Source of the DNA: Actinomadura alba
Lineage (GTDB): Bacteria; Actinomycetota; Actinomycetes; Streptosporangiales; Streptosporangiaceae
Direction of reading: 5' to 3'
Assembly (NCBI RefSeq): GCF_014323705.1
Contig: NZ_JABVEC010000011.1
Span: 174,448 to 238,447, forward strand
Length of the DNA stretch: 64,000 nucleotides
Shown here: in pieces, positions 28,516-37,785 of the stretch
Layout: each line of letters opens with the position of its first letter
How positions within the stretch are numbered: the stretch's first letter is position 1
Notes under the pieces: generated by a model
What the model was told of the DNA's origin: nothing
The model's input: the letters and a program-made list of their open reading frames with translations, nothing else
Databases searched by the model: none
Translations under genes and position numbers: made by a program

Positions 28516-29381
28516 TCACACGACGTGACGCGCCGCAGTGGGTGAAGGAAGCCGGGCGTGCGGCCAGCCGCAACGCCGGCCGGCTGACCTCGGGAGCGCG
28601 GATGCTGCCCGACTTCCTCCTGGTCGGTACGCAGCGGGGCGGCACCACCTCGCTCTTCCGGGCGCTGGCCGAGCACCCCGGCGTCGTGACGCCGAACTTC
28701 CACAAGGGCGTTCATTACTTCGACGTCATGTATCACCGCGGGCAGAGCTGGTACCAAGGGCACTTCCCGGTCCGGGCGGTGGCCCGGCGGCGGGCGGGCG
28801 ACGGCACCGGCGCACCACTGGCCTTCGAGTCGGCCGGCTACTACATGCACCATCCGCTCGCACCCGGCCGCATCGCCCGTGATCTACCAGGGGTACGGCT
28901 CCTCACGATCCTGCGCGACCCCGTCGAGCGCGCGTACTCCGCCCACAAGCACGAACTGGCCCGTGGCTTCGAGACCGAACCCTTCGAGCGGGCGCTGGAG
29001 CTCGAGTCCGAACGACTCACGGGCGAGGTGGACCGGATCCGAGCCGAGCCCGGCTACCTCAGCCACAGCCACAGGCACCACTCATACGTCGATCGCGGCC
29101 AGTACGTCGAGCAACTCGAGGCGATCTTCCGGCTGTTCCCGCGAGAGCGGGTGCTCGTCATCTTCGCCGAGGACTTCTTCAGCGAACCCGAGACCTGTTA
29201 CGACCGGGTCGTGGACTTCCTCGGGCTGGCCCACTGGCGCCCCGCCTCGTTCGAACGGCACAACGCCCGGCCCCGTTCTCCGATGCCCGAAGATCTCCGC
29301 AACAGCCTCACCGAGCACTTCCGGCCGTACGACGAAAGGCTCGCCGCGCTGCTCGGCGAAGTGCCGGCCTGGCGACGGTGA
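28512..29381 (+). CDS. PAPS-dependent sulfotransferase
   Basis: 289 residues, cytosolic type. The PAPS 5'-phosphosulfate loop is LLVGTQRGGTTSLFRAL (38-51) and the 3'-phosphate site RDPVERAYSAHKHE (135-148), as in heparan and bacterial carbohydrate sulfotransferases. VLVIFAEDFFSEPE and VDFLGLAHW complete the fold. It should transfer sulfate to a sugar hydroxyl of the glycan unit, releasing PAP. ATG at 28512 overlaps the previous stop by 4 nt. The PAPS supply genes (cysC at 20656, cysN and cysD) and the PAP-removing cysQ lie within the same locus, supporting glycan sulfation. Confidence 0.9.
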   Translation: MITRRDAPQWVKEAGRAASRNAGRLTSGARMLPDFLLVGTQRGGTTSLFRALAEHPGVVTPNFHKGVHYFDVMYHRGQSWYQGHFPVRAVARRRAGDGTGAPLAFESAGYYMHHPLAPGRIARDLPGVRLLTILRDPVERAYSAHKHELARGFETEPFERALELESERLTGEVDRIRAEPGYLSHSHRHHSYVDRGQYVEQLEAIFRLFPRERVLVIFAEDFFSEPETCYDRVVDFLGLAHWRPASFERHNARPRSPMPEDLRNSLTEHFRPYDERLAALLGEVPAWRR

Positions 29382-29388
29382 GCGGAGG

Positions 29389-30867
29389 ATGACCGATCGC
29401 GCCGACACGCAAGTGCCCGCCGCCCCGAAGGCGGGCCCGGACGCCGTGCCGCTCGGTCGCTACAAAGCGTTCCTCCTGCGCAACGGAGCGATCGTCGCCG
29501 TGGCACTCGTCCTCGGCGTCTCGGCCGGAGCCCTGCGCACCGCCTTCTCCGATCGGACCTACACCACCCGGGTCGACATCTTCGCCCCGGCCGTCGCACT
29601 GCACTCCGGTGCGAGCCTGACCGCGATCCTTCCACCGTCGCCCGCTCCGGACGAGGACCGGCCGCCGCGCGAGTCGACCATGGACACCGAGGCCCGGCTG
29701 GCGTTGTCCGAGAAGGCGATCGCGCCGCTCGCCAAGGTGCGCGGCTTCCCGGACGACCGCGAGGCGTTGAGAGAGCGCGTAACCATCACCGTGCCGCCCT
29801 ACACCCGCGTGCTCACCATCGAGGTCCGTGCCGGCGAGCCGAAGGCGGCGCGCGACGGCGCGCGCACGCTGGCGCGGAGTTACCTGGCCGTGCGCAGAGA
29901 GATCGTCGCCGGTATCCAGGCGCGGAACCGTCAGGCGGTCCAGCAGAACCTGAGTTTGCTCCGGGCCGAACTGCGCGCCATCAACGGAAAGCCCACCAAC
30001 ATCGCGAGGCTGACCGCCCGTAGCCGGGAACAGCTCATCCTGAAGCAGATCGGCGTGATGCAGAGGCAGCTGGCGCAGACCGAGGACAGGACACTGCTGT
30101 CCGGCGAGGTCATGAACAGCCCACAGGTGCCCCTGCGGGCCGACGACAGCCGCGGCGACGTGGCGCTGACCACGGGGCTGGGTGTCGGCCTGCTCACGGG
30201 CCTTCTGCTCGGCCTGGTCCAGGACCGGCGGCCGCGGCGCATCCGGACCGCCGCCGACCTCCGGCGGGCGGTCACCCTGCCCGTGCTCGCCGAGGTCAGC
30301 GACGGCCCGGACGGACTGCGCGACGCCTGCCGGAGACTTCGCAACGTCATCCGCGAGGAACAGGCGGCCACCGTCCTGCTCATCGGGGTGGCCGAGGCGC
30401 CCGCCGAGCGCGTGGCGCGCACGCTGGCGGCGGTGTGCGTCCAAGCCGACCTGTCGACCGCTCTCCTGCTGGTCGGCGCCGACCACGACCGGGTGGCCGG
30501 CGATGACACGGGGACGGGCGACGACACCGGCGGACGCGACGTGGGCGGCTCGCCGGCACCCGGCCGGCCCGGCGAGATCGAGGGCGTCATCATGCACGCG
30601 ATCGCGTCCGGCGGAGACCGGCAGCTCTCGGCGGCCGTGCGCAAGGCGAGGCGGGACGCCGATCTCGTCATCATCACGGGGGCCGCGCTGCACAGCTCGG
30701 ACACGGCCACGTTCGCGACGATCTGCGACCTCACGTTCCTCACGGTCGAACTCGGTCGCGTCTCCGCCGACGAGCTCATCTCGAGCACCGCCTATCTGGC
30801 GTACACCGCCGCTCCGGCCCGGGGACTCGTGCTGATCGCGTCTGAAGACGCGCGGAGGCGGCCGTGA
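29389..30867 (+). CDS. Wzz/Wzc-like polysaccharide co-polymerase with degenerate kinase domain (first copy)
   Basis: 492 residues. Two membrane segments flank an outer region: about 33-52 (GAIVAVALVLGVSAGALRTA) and about 255-275 (TTGLGVGLLTGLLLGLVQD). The outer part has helical sequence (QNLSLLRAELRAIN). The cytoplasmic C-terminal half looks like a BY-kinase/ParA fold (VLLIGVAEAPAERVARTLAA, LSTALLLVGAD) but has no Walker A lysine and no tyrosine cluster. It would control chain length or export but not as a kinase. Start ATG at 29389 is 7 bp after the sulfotransferase stop, with GGAG upstream. Confidence 0.75.
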   Translation: MTDRADTQVPAAPKAGPDAVPLGRYKAFLLRNGAIVAVALVLGVSAGALRTAFSDRTYTTRVDIFAPAVALHSGASLTAILPPSPAPDEDRPPRESTMDTEARLALSEKAIAPLAKVRGFPDDREALRERVTITVPPYTRVLTIEVRAGEPKAARDGARTLARSYLAVRREIVAGIQARNRQAVQQNLSLLRAELRAINGKPTNIARLTARSREQLILKQIGVMQRQLAQTEDRTLLSGEVMNSPQVPLRADDSRGDVALTTGLGVGLLTGLLLGLVQDRRPRRIRTAADLRRAVTLPVLAEVSDGPDGLRDACRRLRNVIREEQAATVLLIGVAEAPAERVARTLAAVCVQADLSTALLLVGADHDRVAGDDTGTGDDTGGRDVGGSPAPGRPGEIEGVIMHAIASGGDRQLSAAVRKARRDADLVIITGAALHSSDTATFATICDLTFLTVELGRVSADELISSTAYLAYTAAPARGLVLIASEDARRRP

Positions 30868-30969
30868 TCCGGAACCGACCGGGCCCGACGGCGGGCCCAC
30901 TCCGGATAACCTGCTTGGAAGCAAATGGCCCTTACGGTTTCACCGTCGAGCACCCAGAGGGGACCTAAC

Positions 30970-32685
30970 GTGGCGGTCGACCAGTCGGCGGAGGCACCGG
31001 GCCAGCTGGCCACCCTGTTGGCGCGGCACCGTGGGCTCATCGCGTTCATCGGCGCTCTCGGACTCTTGGCCGGGGTGGTGGTGGGCTACCTGATGCCGGC
31101 GTCCTACACCGCCACGGCGACCGTTCTGGTGACCCCGCTGGAGGGCAACCCCTACTCGCCGGTGGGCCGTGGCGACGACATCGTCAATCTCGGTACCGAG
31201 GCCCAGTTGGTCGGCACTGACGCCGTGGCCAGGCTGGCCCGTGGCCGGCTGCGCACCGGCGACCCGCGGGCGCTGCGCAGCAAGGTGTCGGTGGAGAACC
31301 CGCCCAACACCCAGGTACTCGACATCTCCTTCAGCGGCTCGAGCGCCGAGAAGGCCCGGGCCGGCGCTCAGGCATTCGCGGAGTCCTACCTCGAATACCG
31401 CAGGCAGCGCACGCAGAGCATCCTGGACGGCAAACTGGAGAAGCTGCGAGAGCAGCACAAGCGCGTGAGCCAGGAGATGCAGGCGGCGACCGCGAAGCTG
31501 CCCGCCTCGTCGGGCTCTCAGCGCACGTTCCTCAACCAGCGCATCCTCGCCTACACCAATCAGCTCGGCATCATCGATGAGCAGTCCAACGACATCGCGA
31601 GCACCACGGTCAACGCGGGGCAGGTCATCACGCCCGCGATCCGGCCGGGCAGTACCGGACGCATCACCGGCACGGTGCTGGGTGCCCTCGGCGGGTTGGT
31701 CGCCGCGCTGCTGCTCGGAGCCGGGATCGCGGTGGTCCGCGATCGTCTGGAACGCCGGGTCGCAGACGCGGACGCGCTGGAACGGCTGGGCCTGCGGGTG
31801 CTGTCGGTGATCCCGCCGCTCGAAGAGCCCGCAGAGGCGCTGGCGCTCGTCGACGCTCCCAAGAGCGAGGTCGGCGATGCCTACCGGCGGCTCCGCGCGG
31901 CCACCGTCGCGGCGTTGTCGGAGACTCCGGTCACCGTGATGGTGACCAGCGCGACCCCCCGCCGTACGGCCATGCTGACCAGCTCAAACCTGGCTCTCGC
32001 CCTTTCCTACGCCGGATCCGCCACGATCATGATCGACGCGGGAACGACGGGGATCGATTCGGCCGCCCTGTTCGGCTTGCGCAGCCCGAAGGGTCTGTCC
32101 GACACGCTCCTCGACGGTGTCGACCCCGCCACGCTGCTCGTGCACGGCGCGGCTCAGCTGCGGCTCCTGCCGCGCGGCAGCCACGCCGAGGAGTCCTCAC
32201 AGCGGTTCAGCGGTCCCCGCATGCGCGACGCGGCGGCGGTCCTGCGCGAACGCGCCGACTTCGTCATCATCAACGGTCCGAGCCTGCACGACGCCGACGC
32301 GCAAGCGCTCTGCACTCTCGCCGACGCCGTCGTCCTCGTCGTGACGCCCGGCGTGACGACGCGCGACGACGTCGCCCAGGCGCGCACCGAGGTTCAGCGA
32401 GCCGGTAAGACCGTCATCGGCGCCGTGGTGGAGAGCCTCGAGATGGACCGCGTCCATCTGGCCGAAATGCGCCGCAATCCGGCGACCCGGCGTGACGCAC
32501 GGACCGGGCAGTCCAGGCGTGGCGCCCCGGCGAGCTTCGGCGCTCCCGGCCAGCACCGGTCCGCCGATCCGCTCCTCGACCTGCCCGGAAGCCCGCACGT
32601 GCCGGGTCCGGCCGAAGCCGAGGAGATCCCCGGCGAGCCGCCCTCGGAGTGGGCGACCCGCCGGCCGTCCGAGCCCGGCGCGTAG
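30970..32685 (+). CDS. Wzz/Wzc-like polysaccharide co-polymerase with degenerate kinase domain (second copy)
   Basis: 571 residues. First membrane helix about 18-38 (LIAFIGALGLLAGVVVGYL), Wzz-type outer domain with coiled coil (LDGKLEKLREQHKRVSQEM), second helix about 225-248 (VLGALGGLVAALLLGAGIAV), then a cytoplasmic ATPase-like domain. The expected Walker A TSAxPGEGKT reads TSATPRRTAMLTSSNLAL, with no GK[ST]; later strands ATIMIDAGTTG and DFVIINGPSLHDADA are kept. So the kinase fold seems intact but not able to bind ATP in the usual way. GTG start with GAGGGGA upstream; 102 bp gap from the first copy may hold a promoter. Confidence 0.8.
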   Translation: MAVDQSAEAPGQLATLLARHRGLIAFIGALGLLAGVVVGYLMPASYTATATVLVTPLEGNPYSPVGRGDDIVNLGTEAQLVGTDAVARLARGRLRTGDPRALRSKVSVENPPNTQVLDISFSGSSAEKARAGAQAFAESYLEYRRQRTQSILDGKLEKLREQHKRVSQEMQAATAKLPASSGSQRTFLNQRILAYTNQLGIIDEQSNDIASTTVNAGQVITPAIRPGSTGRITGTVLGALGGLVAALLLGAGIAVVRDRLERRVADADALERLGLRVLSVIPPLEEPAEALALVDAPKSEVGDAYRRLRAATVAALSETPVTVMVTSATPRRTAMLTSSNLALALSYAGSATIMIDAGTTGIDSAALFGLRSPKGLSDTLLDGVDPATLLVHGAAQLRLLPRGSHAEESSQRFSGPRMRDAAAVLRERADFVIINGPSLHDADAQALCTLADAVVLVVTPGVTTRDDVAQARTEVQRAGKTVIGAVVESLEMDRVHLAEMRRNPATRRDARTGQSRRGAPASFGAPGQHRSADPLLDLPGSPHVPGPAEAEEIPGEPPSEWATRRPSEPGA

Positions 32686-32700
32686 GGGAACGACCGTCAC

Positions 32701-34311
32701 ATGAGCTCCACACGCATGGAGCCCAACATGAACCGCCTCGCCCGGGGTGGAGCGCTCAACCTGGTGGGCGCGGTGTCCGCGGGTGTGCTGGGCCTGGCCC
32801 TGGTCGTCATCGTGGCGCGCGTCTACTCTCCACAGGTCGCGGGGGCCTTCTTCGCCGCCACGTCGCTGTTCATCATCCTGAGCGCCGTGTCGGGCCTCGG
32901 CTCAGACGCGGGGCTGGTGCGGTGGCTGCCCCGGCACCTGGCGCTCGGCGACCCGGCGGCGGCCCGGCGCACGGTTCCGATCGCGCTGATTCCGGTGCTG
33001 GCGGTCGCCGGTGTCTCCGCCGTCGCGCTGGCGGCGGCCGCTCCGTGGGCCGCCGCGCTGATCGACAGCGGCCATGCCGTGGAGCTGACGGCCATGCTGC
33101 GCGTCCTCGCGGTCTTCCTTCCGATCGCGGCGTTGCACGACGGGCTCCTCGCGGCCACCCGGGGGCATGCGACCATGCGCCCCACCGTGCTCATCGAGAG
33201 GATTTTCCGGCAGGCCGCCCAGGTCACGGGAGTCGCCATCGCGCCGCTCGTCTCCGACCGTCCCGCCGCGCTGGCCCTGGCCTGGGCGCTCCCCTACCTG
33301 CCTGGCACGATCGCGGCCGCCGTCTGGTATCGCCGACTTGCCGTGCGTTCCATCCGGCACGCCGCGCCGGCCGCGCCCACCGACGCCGAGGCCGCTCCCG
33401 AGCCCGCCGACCGGGGGCCGATCCGGGAATTCTGGTCCTACACGGCGCCGCGCGCGGTCGCACAGATCTTCCAGACCGCGCTGCAGCGCGCCGACATCGT
33501 GCTCATCGCGGCTCTCGGCTCCGCACGCGACGCCGCCGTCTACACCGCCGCGACCAGGTTCATCGTGGTGGGACAGCTCGGTACCCAGGCCATCCAGCAG
33601 GTACTGCAGCCGGCGGTCAGCAGGCTGCTGACGCTCTCCGATCACGCGGCCGCGGGGCGCGTCTTCGCGGTCAGCACGGTATGGACCGTCGCCCTCACCT
33701 GGCCGGTACACCTGGCGGTCGCCACGGCCGCTCCCGCCTACCTGACGTTCTTCGGCGGCGATTACCCCCAGTCCGGGCAGGCCGCCACCGTCATCCTCGC
33801 CCTCACCATGCTGCTCGCCACGGCGAGCGGACCCGTCGATGTGATGCTGCTCATGGCCGGACGCAGTGGGCTGAGCCTGGTGAACAACGCCGCCGCGCTG
33901 GCGGTCAACCTCACCCTCAACCTGCTGCTGATCCCCCACCACGGCGTCGTTGGCGCGGCCATCGCGTGGGCCGCCGCCCTCGTCACCCGCAACCTGCTGC
34001 CACTGGTCCAAGTACGCCGGGTCCTCGGCATGAGCCCGATGAGCGCCGGGCTGCTGTGGGCCGCCGGCTCGGCCGTACTGAGCTTCGCCGTGCTCCCGCT
34101 GCTCGCCAGGGCCGGCCTGGGCACCGGGCTCGGCGCGGTGTGCGTCGGCCTGGTGCCCGGCGCCGTACTCTACGCCGTCCTCCTCTGGGTCGCCCGGCAC
34201 CGGCTCTCCCTGACCGCCTTCGGCTCGCTGCTGCCCGGCAGGGCCGTGGCCATACCCTCCGCTACGTCCGACGCCGTTCCGAAGAGGAGTCTCCATGTCC
34301 ACGGTTCGTAA
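32701..34311 (+). CDS. Wzx-type polysaccharide flippase (MOP superfamily)
   Basis: 536 residues, about fourteen membrane helices. N-terminal GGALNLVGAVSAGVLGLALV and ARVYSPQVAGAFFAATSLF, later TAATRFIVVGQLGTQAIQQV and NAAALAVNLTLNLLLIPHHG are typical of polysaccharide-transport flippases. It should move the lipid-linked repeat unit across the membrane for the Wzy-like polymerase. Starts 15 bp after the co-polymerase gene; an alternative inner ATG (MNRLARGG) is 27 bp downstream. Its end overlaps the following gene by 17 nt, so the genes are tightly packed. Confidence 0.88.
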   Translation: MSSTRMEPNMNRLARGGALNLVGAVSAGVLGLALVVIVARVYSPQVAGAFFAATSLFIILSAVSGLGSDAGLVRWLPRHLALGDPAAARRTVPIALIPVLAVAGVSAVALAAAAPWAAALIDSGHAVELTAMLRVLAVFLPIAALHDGLLAATRGHATMRPTVLIERIFRQAAQVTGVAIAPLVSDRPAALALAWALPYLPGTIAAAVWYRRLAVRSIRHAAPAAPTDAEAAPEPADRGPIREFWSYTAPRAVAQIFQTALQRADIVLIAALGSARDAAVYTAATRFIVVGQLGTQAIQQVLQPAVSRLLTLSDHAAAGRVFAVSTVWTVALTWPVHLAVATAAPAYLTFFGGDYPQSGQAATVILALTMLLATASGPVDVMLLMAGRSGLSLVNNAAALAVNLTLNLLLIPHHGVVGAAIAWAAALVTRNLLPLVQVRRVLGMSPMSAGLLWAAGSAVLSFAVLPLLARAGLGTGLGAVCVGLVPGAVLYAVLLWVARHRLSLTAFGSLLPGRAVAIPSATSDAVPKRSLHVHGS

Positions 34312-35611
34312 CCAGGTGCGCCGCAAGTCGCGCACGGCTCTGCGCAAGGCCGGGCTGGTCCCCAGCGGGCCCGTGTACGGGCGGATCGCGGACAAGGGGC
34401 GTGCGCTGCCGGTCCCCCCGAAGGCCCGGATCCTGCTCTCGACGGCGATCCTGCGCCGGCCGTGGCGGATCTCCGTCCCGCTGGACCGGCTCCTGCTCGG
34501 TGCGCAGGGAGGGTGGACGGCTCGGGGCTTCGCCGAGCGAACAGGCGATCTGCTGTGGCCGTCGACACCGCTGCTCGACGGCCCGCACATCGCGTTGCTG
34601 CGTCGGGCGTCCGACGGCGAGCCGACCGACGAGGAACTGCTGGACAGCCCGTACGGCCGTCTCGCGCAACGGTGCATCGACGCCGGCGGCGACTACTTCG
34701 GTGCGACCGACGACGCGGGCGTGGTGGCCTCGGCTCGCGCCTTCATCAGCCGATCGCGAGGTCACGACGTCCCCGGGGACCGGCGTCCCCAGCAGAGCAC
34801 GTCGCTCGACCCGGTGCTCGTCGCTCCGGTCCGCAACTCCTCGTACTACCAGGTCCTCGACGGCCATCACCGGCTCGCGCTCGCCGCGCACCGGGGCGAG
34901 ACGACCGCCCGGGTCGTCGCCAAGTGGGCACCGGTCACCACCCCGCTGCAGGACCTGCTCCTCAAAATGAGCTGGCTCGACGGGACCAAGGAGCTGTACC
35001 AGCCCATCGACGCACCGGAGCTGCGCGACTCCTGGACGACCGTACGCCGCTGCACAGACCGGCGGGACAAGATGCTGGCCTTTCTCCGCGAGCGCGGCAT
35101 CGGGGCCCCGGCGACGTACCTGGACGTGGCGAGCTGCTACGGGTGGTTCGTCGACCAGCTGCGACACGCCGGCTTCACGGCCGGCGGCATCGAACGCGAC
35201 CCGCTCGCCGTGCCGCTCGGGCGGGCCGTCTACGGGCTGCCCGAAGGAGTGATCGGCACCGGCGACTGCGTCGAGCTGCTCGGCACCTCGGATCGCCGCT
35301 GGGACGTGGTCTCCTGCTTCAGCCTGCTGCACCACTTCGTGCTCGGGCGCGGCTCGGTCGGCCACGAGGAGCTCATCAGGCTGCTCGACGGCGTCACCGG
35401 GCAGGTGCTCTTCTTCGACACCGGCCAGGAGAACGAAACCTGGTTCAAGAGCTCCCTGCGCGGCTGGAACCCGGAGAGCATCGCCGGCTTCCTGCGGGCC
35501 AACACCTCCTTCGATGAGATCGTCGATCTCGGCCCCGACGACGACGCGCGGCCTCCGTACGCCGACAACTACGGGCGTCACCTGTTCGCCTGTGTGCGTT
35601 CCCGCCCGTAG
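34295..35611 (+). CDS. ParB/sulfiredoxin-like domain fused to SAM methyltransferase
   Basis: 438 residues. Residues about 175-210 hold a ParB/Srx-like signature, VLDGHHRLALAAHRG, a nucleotide-binding or nuclease-like fold. Residues about 265-430 form a class I methyltransferase: ATYLDVASCYGWFVDQL (motif I region, with SCYGW in place of the usual glycine-rich loop), GGIERDPLAVPLG and WDVVSCFSLLHHFVLG. The basic N-terminus (about 30 residues) is unassigned. Located between the flippase and a GH26-like gene, so it may modify the glycan or its precursor. No function is established for this fusion; the substrate is unknown. Confidence 0.65.
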   Translation: MSTVRNQVRRKSRTALRKAGLVPSGPVYGRIADKGRALPVPPKARILLSTAILRRPWRISVPLDRLLLGAQGGWTARGFAERTGDLLWPSTPLLDGPHIALLRRASDGEPTDEELLDSPYGRLAQRCIDAGGDYFGATDDAGVVASARAFISRSRGHDVPGDRRPQQSTSLDPVLVAPVRNSSYYQVLDGHHRLALAAHRGETTARVVAKWAPVTTPLQDLLLKMSWLDGTKELYQPIDAPELRDSWTTVRRCTDRRDKMLAFLRERGIGAPATYLDVASCYGWFVDQLRHAGFTAGGIERDPLAVPLGRAVYGLPEGVIGTGDCVELLGTSDRRWDVVSCFSLLHHFVLGRGSVGHEELIRLLDGVTGQVLFFDTGQENETWFKSSLRGWNPESIAGFLRANTSFDEIVDLGPDDDARPPYADNYGRHLFACVRSRP

Positions 35612-35615
35612 TCGC

Positions 35616-36773
35616 ATGCGGGCCATGAGCACCGCCGGACGGCGATCCGCCGCCGCGGCACTCGTCGTCGCCGTCATCGCTTCGGCCCTGCCGGCCGGCG
35701 ACACGGTCCGCGCCGCGGCGGCCGGAACGCCGGTGCCCGATGAGCGGCACCGCGTCATCCTCGGCGCCGTGGGCAACTCCCGCGCCGAGACGATCGCACG
35801 CGAGCGCGAGACCGGCCGGCGGATCCAGGGCATCCGGGCCTTCAAGCGCTGGAACGAACCGCTGATCGGCGCCGACCAGCGATGGGCGAGACGCACCCGT
35901 CACACGGTCTTCCTGTCGGTGAAGTCGCGACTGCGCGACGGTTCGCTGCTGCGCTGGCGGGACATCGCGGACGCCGCGCCCGGCAGCCCTCTGGACGCCG
36001 ACCTGCGCCGGCAGGCCAGGGAGCTCAAGAGCTTCGGGGACACTATCTATCTGGTCTTCAACCATGAGCCGGACGCCAAGACGTCCCGGCCGATGGGAGA
36101 GCCCGCGGATTTCGTGGCCGCCTGGCGGCGGGTCGTCGCCACCCACCGCGAGGCCGGGGTCACCAACGCGCGGTACGTGTGGACCATGACCGATCAGGCC
36201 TTCCAGCAGCGATACGCCGGGCGCTACTACCCCGGTGACCGCTATGTCGACGGAATAGCCGTGGACGCCTACAACTGGTACGACTGCCGCGGGGGCCGGG
36301 GCCGATGGACCAGCCTGGCCGACCTCATCGAGCCGCACCGGCGGTTCGGTCTCGAGCATCCCGGCAAGGACCTCATGGTCCTGGAATGGGGTTCGGTCGA
36401 GGACCATGCCCGGCCCGGGCGCAAGGCCGAGTGGATTCGCGACGCCGCCGCGTTGTTCGACCGTCCGGCATATCGCGCCTACCGCGCCGTGGCGCATTGG
36501 GACGACCGCCACACCGGCCCGCCGTCCGGGCAACCATGCCGGTTCGACTACCGCACGTCGCCGTCCGCGATGCTCGCCTGGCGGGCGATGGCCGCGCATC
36601 CCGCATTCCAGGCCGGAGCCCCGCGGCCGGCAGCTCGGCGGCGGCCGGTGGCGATGGGCCTGACCGTCCTGATCGGGTCGGGCATGGCCGCCGGCCTCCT
36701 CTTGGCGAGGCTGCGGGCCAAGCGGCGCCACAAAGCGGCCGGCTCACCGCCGCCGCGGCCGAACCACCGCTAG
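35616..36773 (+). CDS. GH26-like glycoside hydrolase with C-terminal membrane anchor (second of three)
   Basis: 385 residues. Signal peptide (AAAALVVAVIASALPAGDT), a GH26-like barrel with IYLVFNHEPDAK (acid/base Glu), YVWTMTDQAF, VDGIAVDAYNWYD and DLMVLEWGSVED (nucleophile Glu), then a C-terminal helix (MGLTVLIGSGMAAGLLLARL) and a basic tail, so it stays attached to the outer membrane face. Two ATGs 9 bp apart (35616, 35625) are possible starts. It ends the rightward operon and its stop overlaps the converging third GH26-like gene by 4 nt. Confidence 0.78.
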   Translation: MRAMSTAGRRSAAAALVVAVIASALPAGDTVRAAAAGTPVPDERHRVILGAVGNSRAETIARERETGRRIQGIRAFKRWNEPLIGADQRWARRTRHTVFLSVKSRLRDGSLLRWRDIADAAPGSPLDADLRRQARELKSFGDTIYLVFNHEPDAKTSRPMGEPADFVAAWRRVVATHREAGVTNARYVWTMTDQAFQQRYAGRYYPGDRYVDGIAVDAYNWYDCRGGRGRWTSLADLIEPHRRFGLEHPGKDLMVLEWGSVEDHARPGRKAEWIRDAAALFDRPAYRAYRAVAHWDDRHTGPPSGQPCRFDYRTSPSAMLAWRAMAAHPAFQAGAPRPAARRRPVAMGLTVLIGSGMAAGLLLARLRAKRRHKAAGSPPPRPNHR

Positions 36774-37768
36774 GTGCTCGTGACCGGCAGGTTGCGGGGG
36801 TTGAAGTAGGGGGTGGTGGCGAGTTCCCGCAGCGCCGACGTCGCCGCCTGGTCGCCGCCGAGCGAGTACCGCTGGCCGGCCGTCCTGCCGGTCTTGTCGG
36901 AGTCGTAATAGATCACGGCCTTGATTTGCGGGTTCTGCAGGGTCTGGGCCGCCTTGCGCAGCCACTCGGCGCGTCGGGCGGCATAGGACCGCGGCACCCC
37001 GAACTCGCCGACCATGACGGGCTTGGGACGGGCCTTGGCCCACTCCATGAAGGCCCCTATCGACTCGGCCACGTTCCGGTAGTCCGAGCCGCTGCCCGGG
37101 TAAGCGTCCGCGCACAGCCAGTCGACCTGCTCGTCACCGGGGTAGTAGTCGGCCGCGTCACCGTCGGCGGCGAAGCCCGCGGCGGTCGGGCACCAGACCC
37201 AGGCGACGTTGTCCACCTGCTCCTGCAGGAAGAGCGCCCGGATGCGCTTCCAGGCGGAGACGTAGTCGGCGGCCGAGTTGACCCTCGATCTGAGCGCGCT
37301 GCGGTCCATTTCGGGCTGCCAGCGAACGAAGACCGGCTTACCGGTCGCCTTGATCGCACGAGCCCTTTCGCGGATCACCTGGTCCTCGCCTCCGGACACG
37401 ATCGCCCGGGTGTCGGTGCCGTCCCAGGTGAGCAGCAGATAGCGGTTGCTGTTCATGACGGCCGTGTCCGACTCGCGCGGAAAGGGCTGCTCCCACTCCC
37501 GGAAGGCGTGCACCACATCCAGCTCCCGGCCGAGACTCGCCTCGAATCCGGTCACTGCTCGGAGTTCGCCGGGCTTTCCACGGTAGAACCTCGACGGTTC
37601 GACGAAGGCGCCGAAGTACGCGCCCTGCGCCGGAGGCGTGGGAGCGACACCGGGCAGCACCGTGGATTTGATCCGGGGTGGGTCGGCCTCGCTGTCGGCA
37701 CAGCCCACGAGAAGCAGGGCCGCCACCGCCGCGATCATCCCTGTCGCCGCGCACGTACGCGCCTTCAC
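36770..37768 (-). CDS. GH26-like glycoside hydrolase lipoprotein (third of three)
   Basis: 332 residues. Signal peptide with lipobox LVGC (about residue 22) predicts lipid anchoring outside the cell. The barrel carries AYFGAFVEPSRFY, PVFVRWQPEMDRS (acid/base Glu in the QPEM position), NVAWVWCPTAAGF, VDWLCADAYPGSG and PVMVGEFGVPRS (nucleophile Glu). GTG at 37768 is supported by GGAGGAG 5 bp upstream. It is the last gene of the leftward row cysQ-cysD-cysN-GT2, separated from the GT2 gene by 17 bp. Confidence 0.8.
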   Translation of the reverse strand: MKARTCAATGMIAAVAALLLVGCADSEADPPRIKSTVLPGVAPTPPAQGAYFGAFVEPSRFYRGKPGELRAVTGFEASLGRELDVVHAFREWEQPFPRESDTAVMNSNRYLLLTWDGTDTRAIVSGGEDQVIRERARAIKATGKPVFVRWQPEMDRSALRSRVNSAADYVSAWKRIRALFLQEQVDNVAWVWCPTAAGFAADGDAADYYPGDEQVDWLCADAYPGSGSDYRNVAESIGAFMEWAKARPKPVMVGEFGVPRSYAARRAEWLRKAAQTLQNPQIKAVIYYDSDKTGRTAGQRYSLGGDQAATSALRELATTPYFNPRNLPVTST

Positions 37769-37785
37769 ATTCTCCTCCGCTCGGG

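Noticed and set aside
30868..30969. Promoter between the two co-polymerase genes
   Set aside because: The 102-bp gap has TTGGAA but no well-spaced -10; could be read-through, so not listed as a feature.
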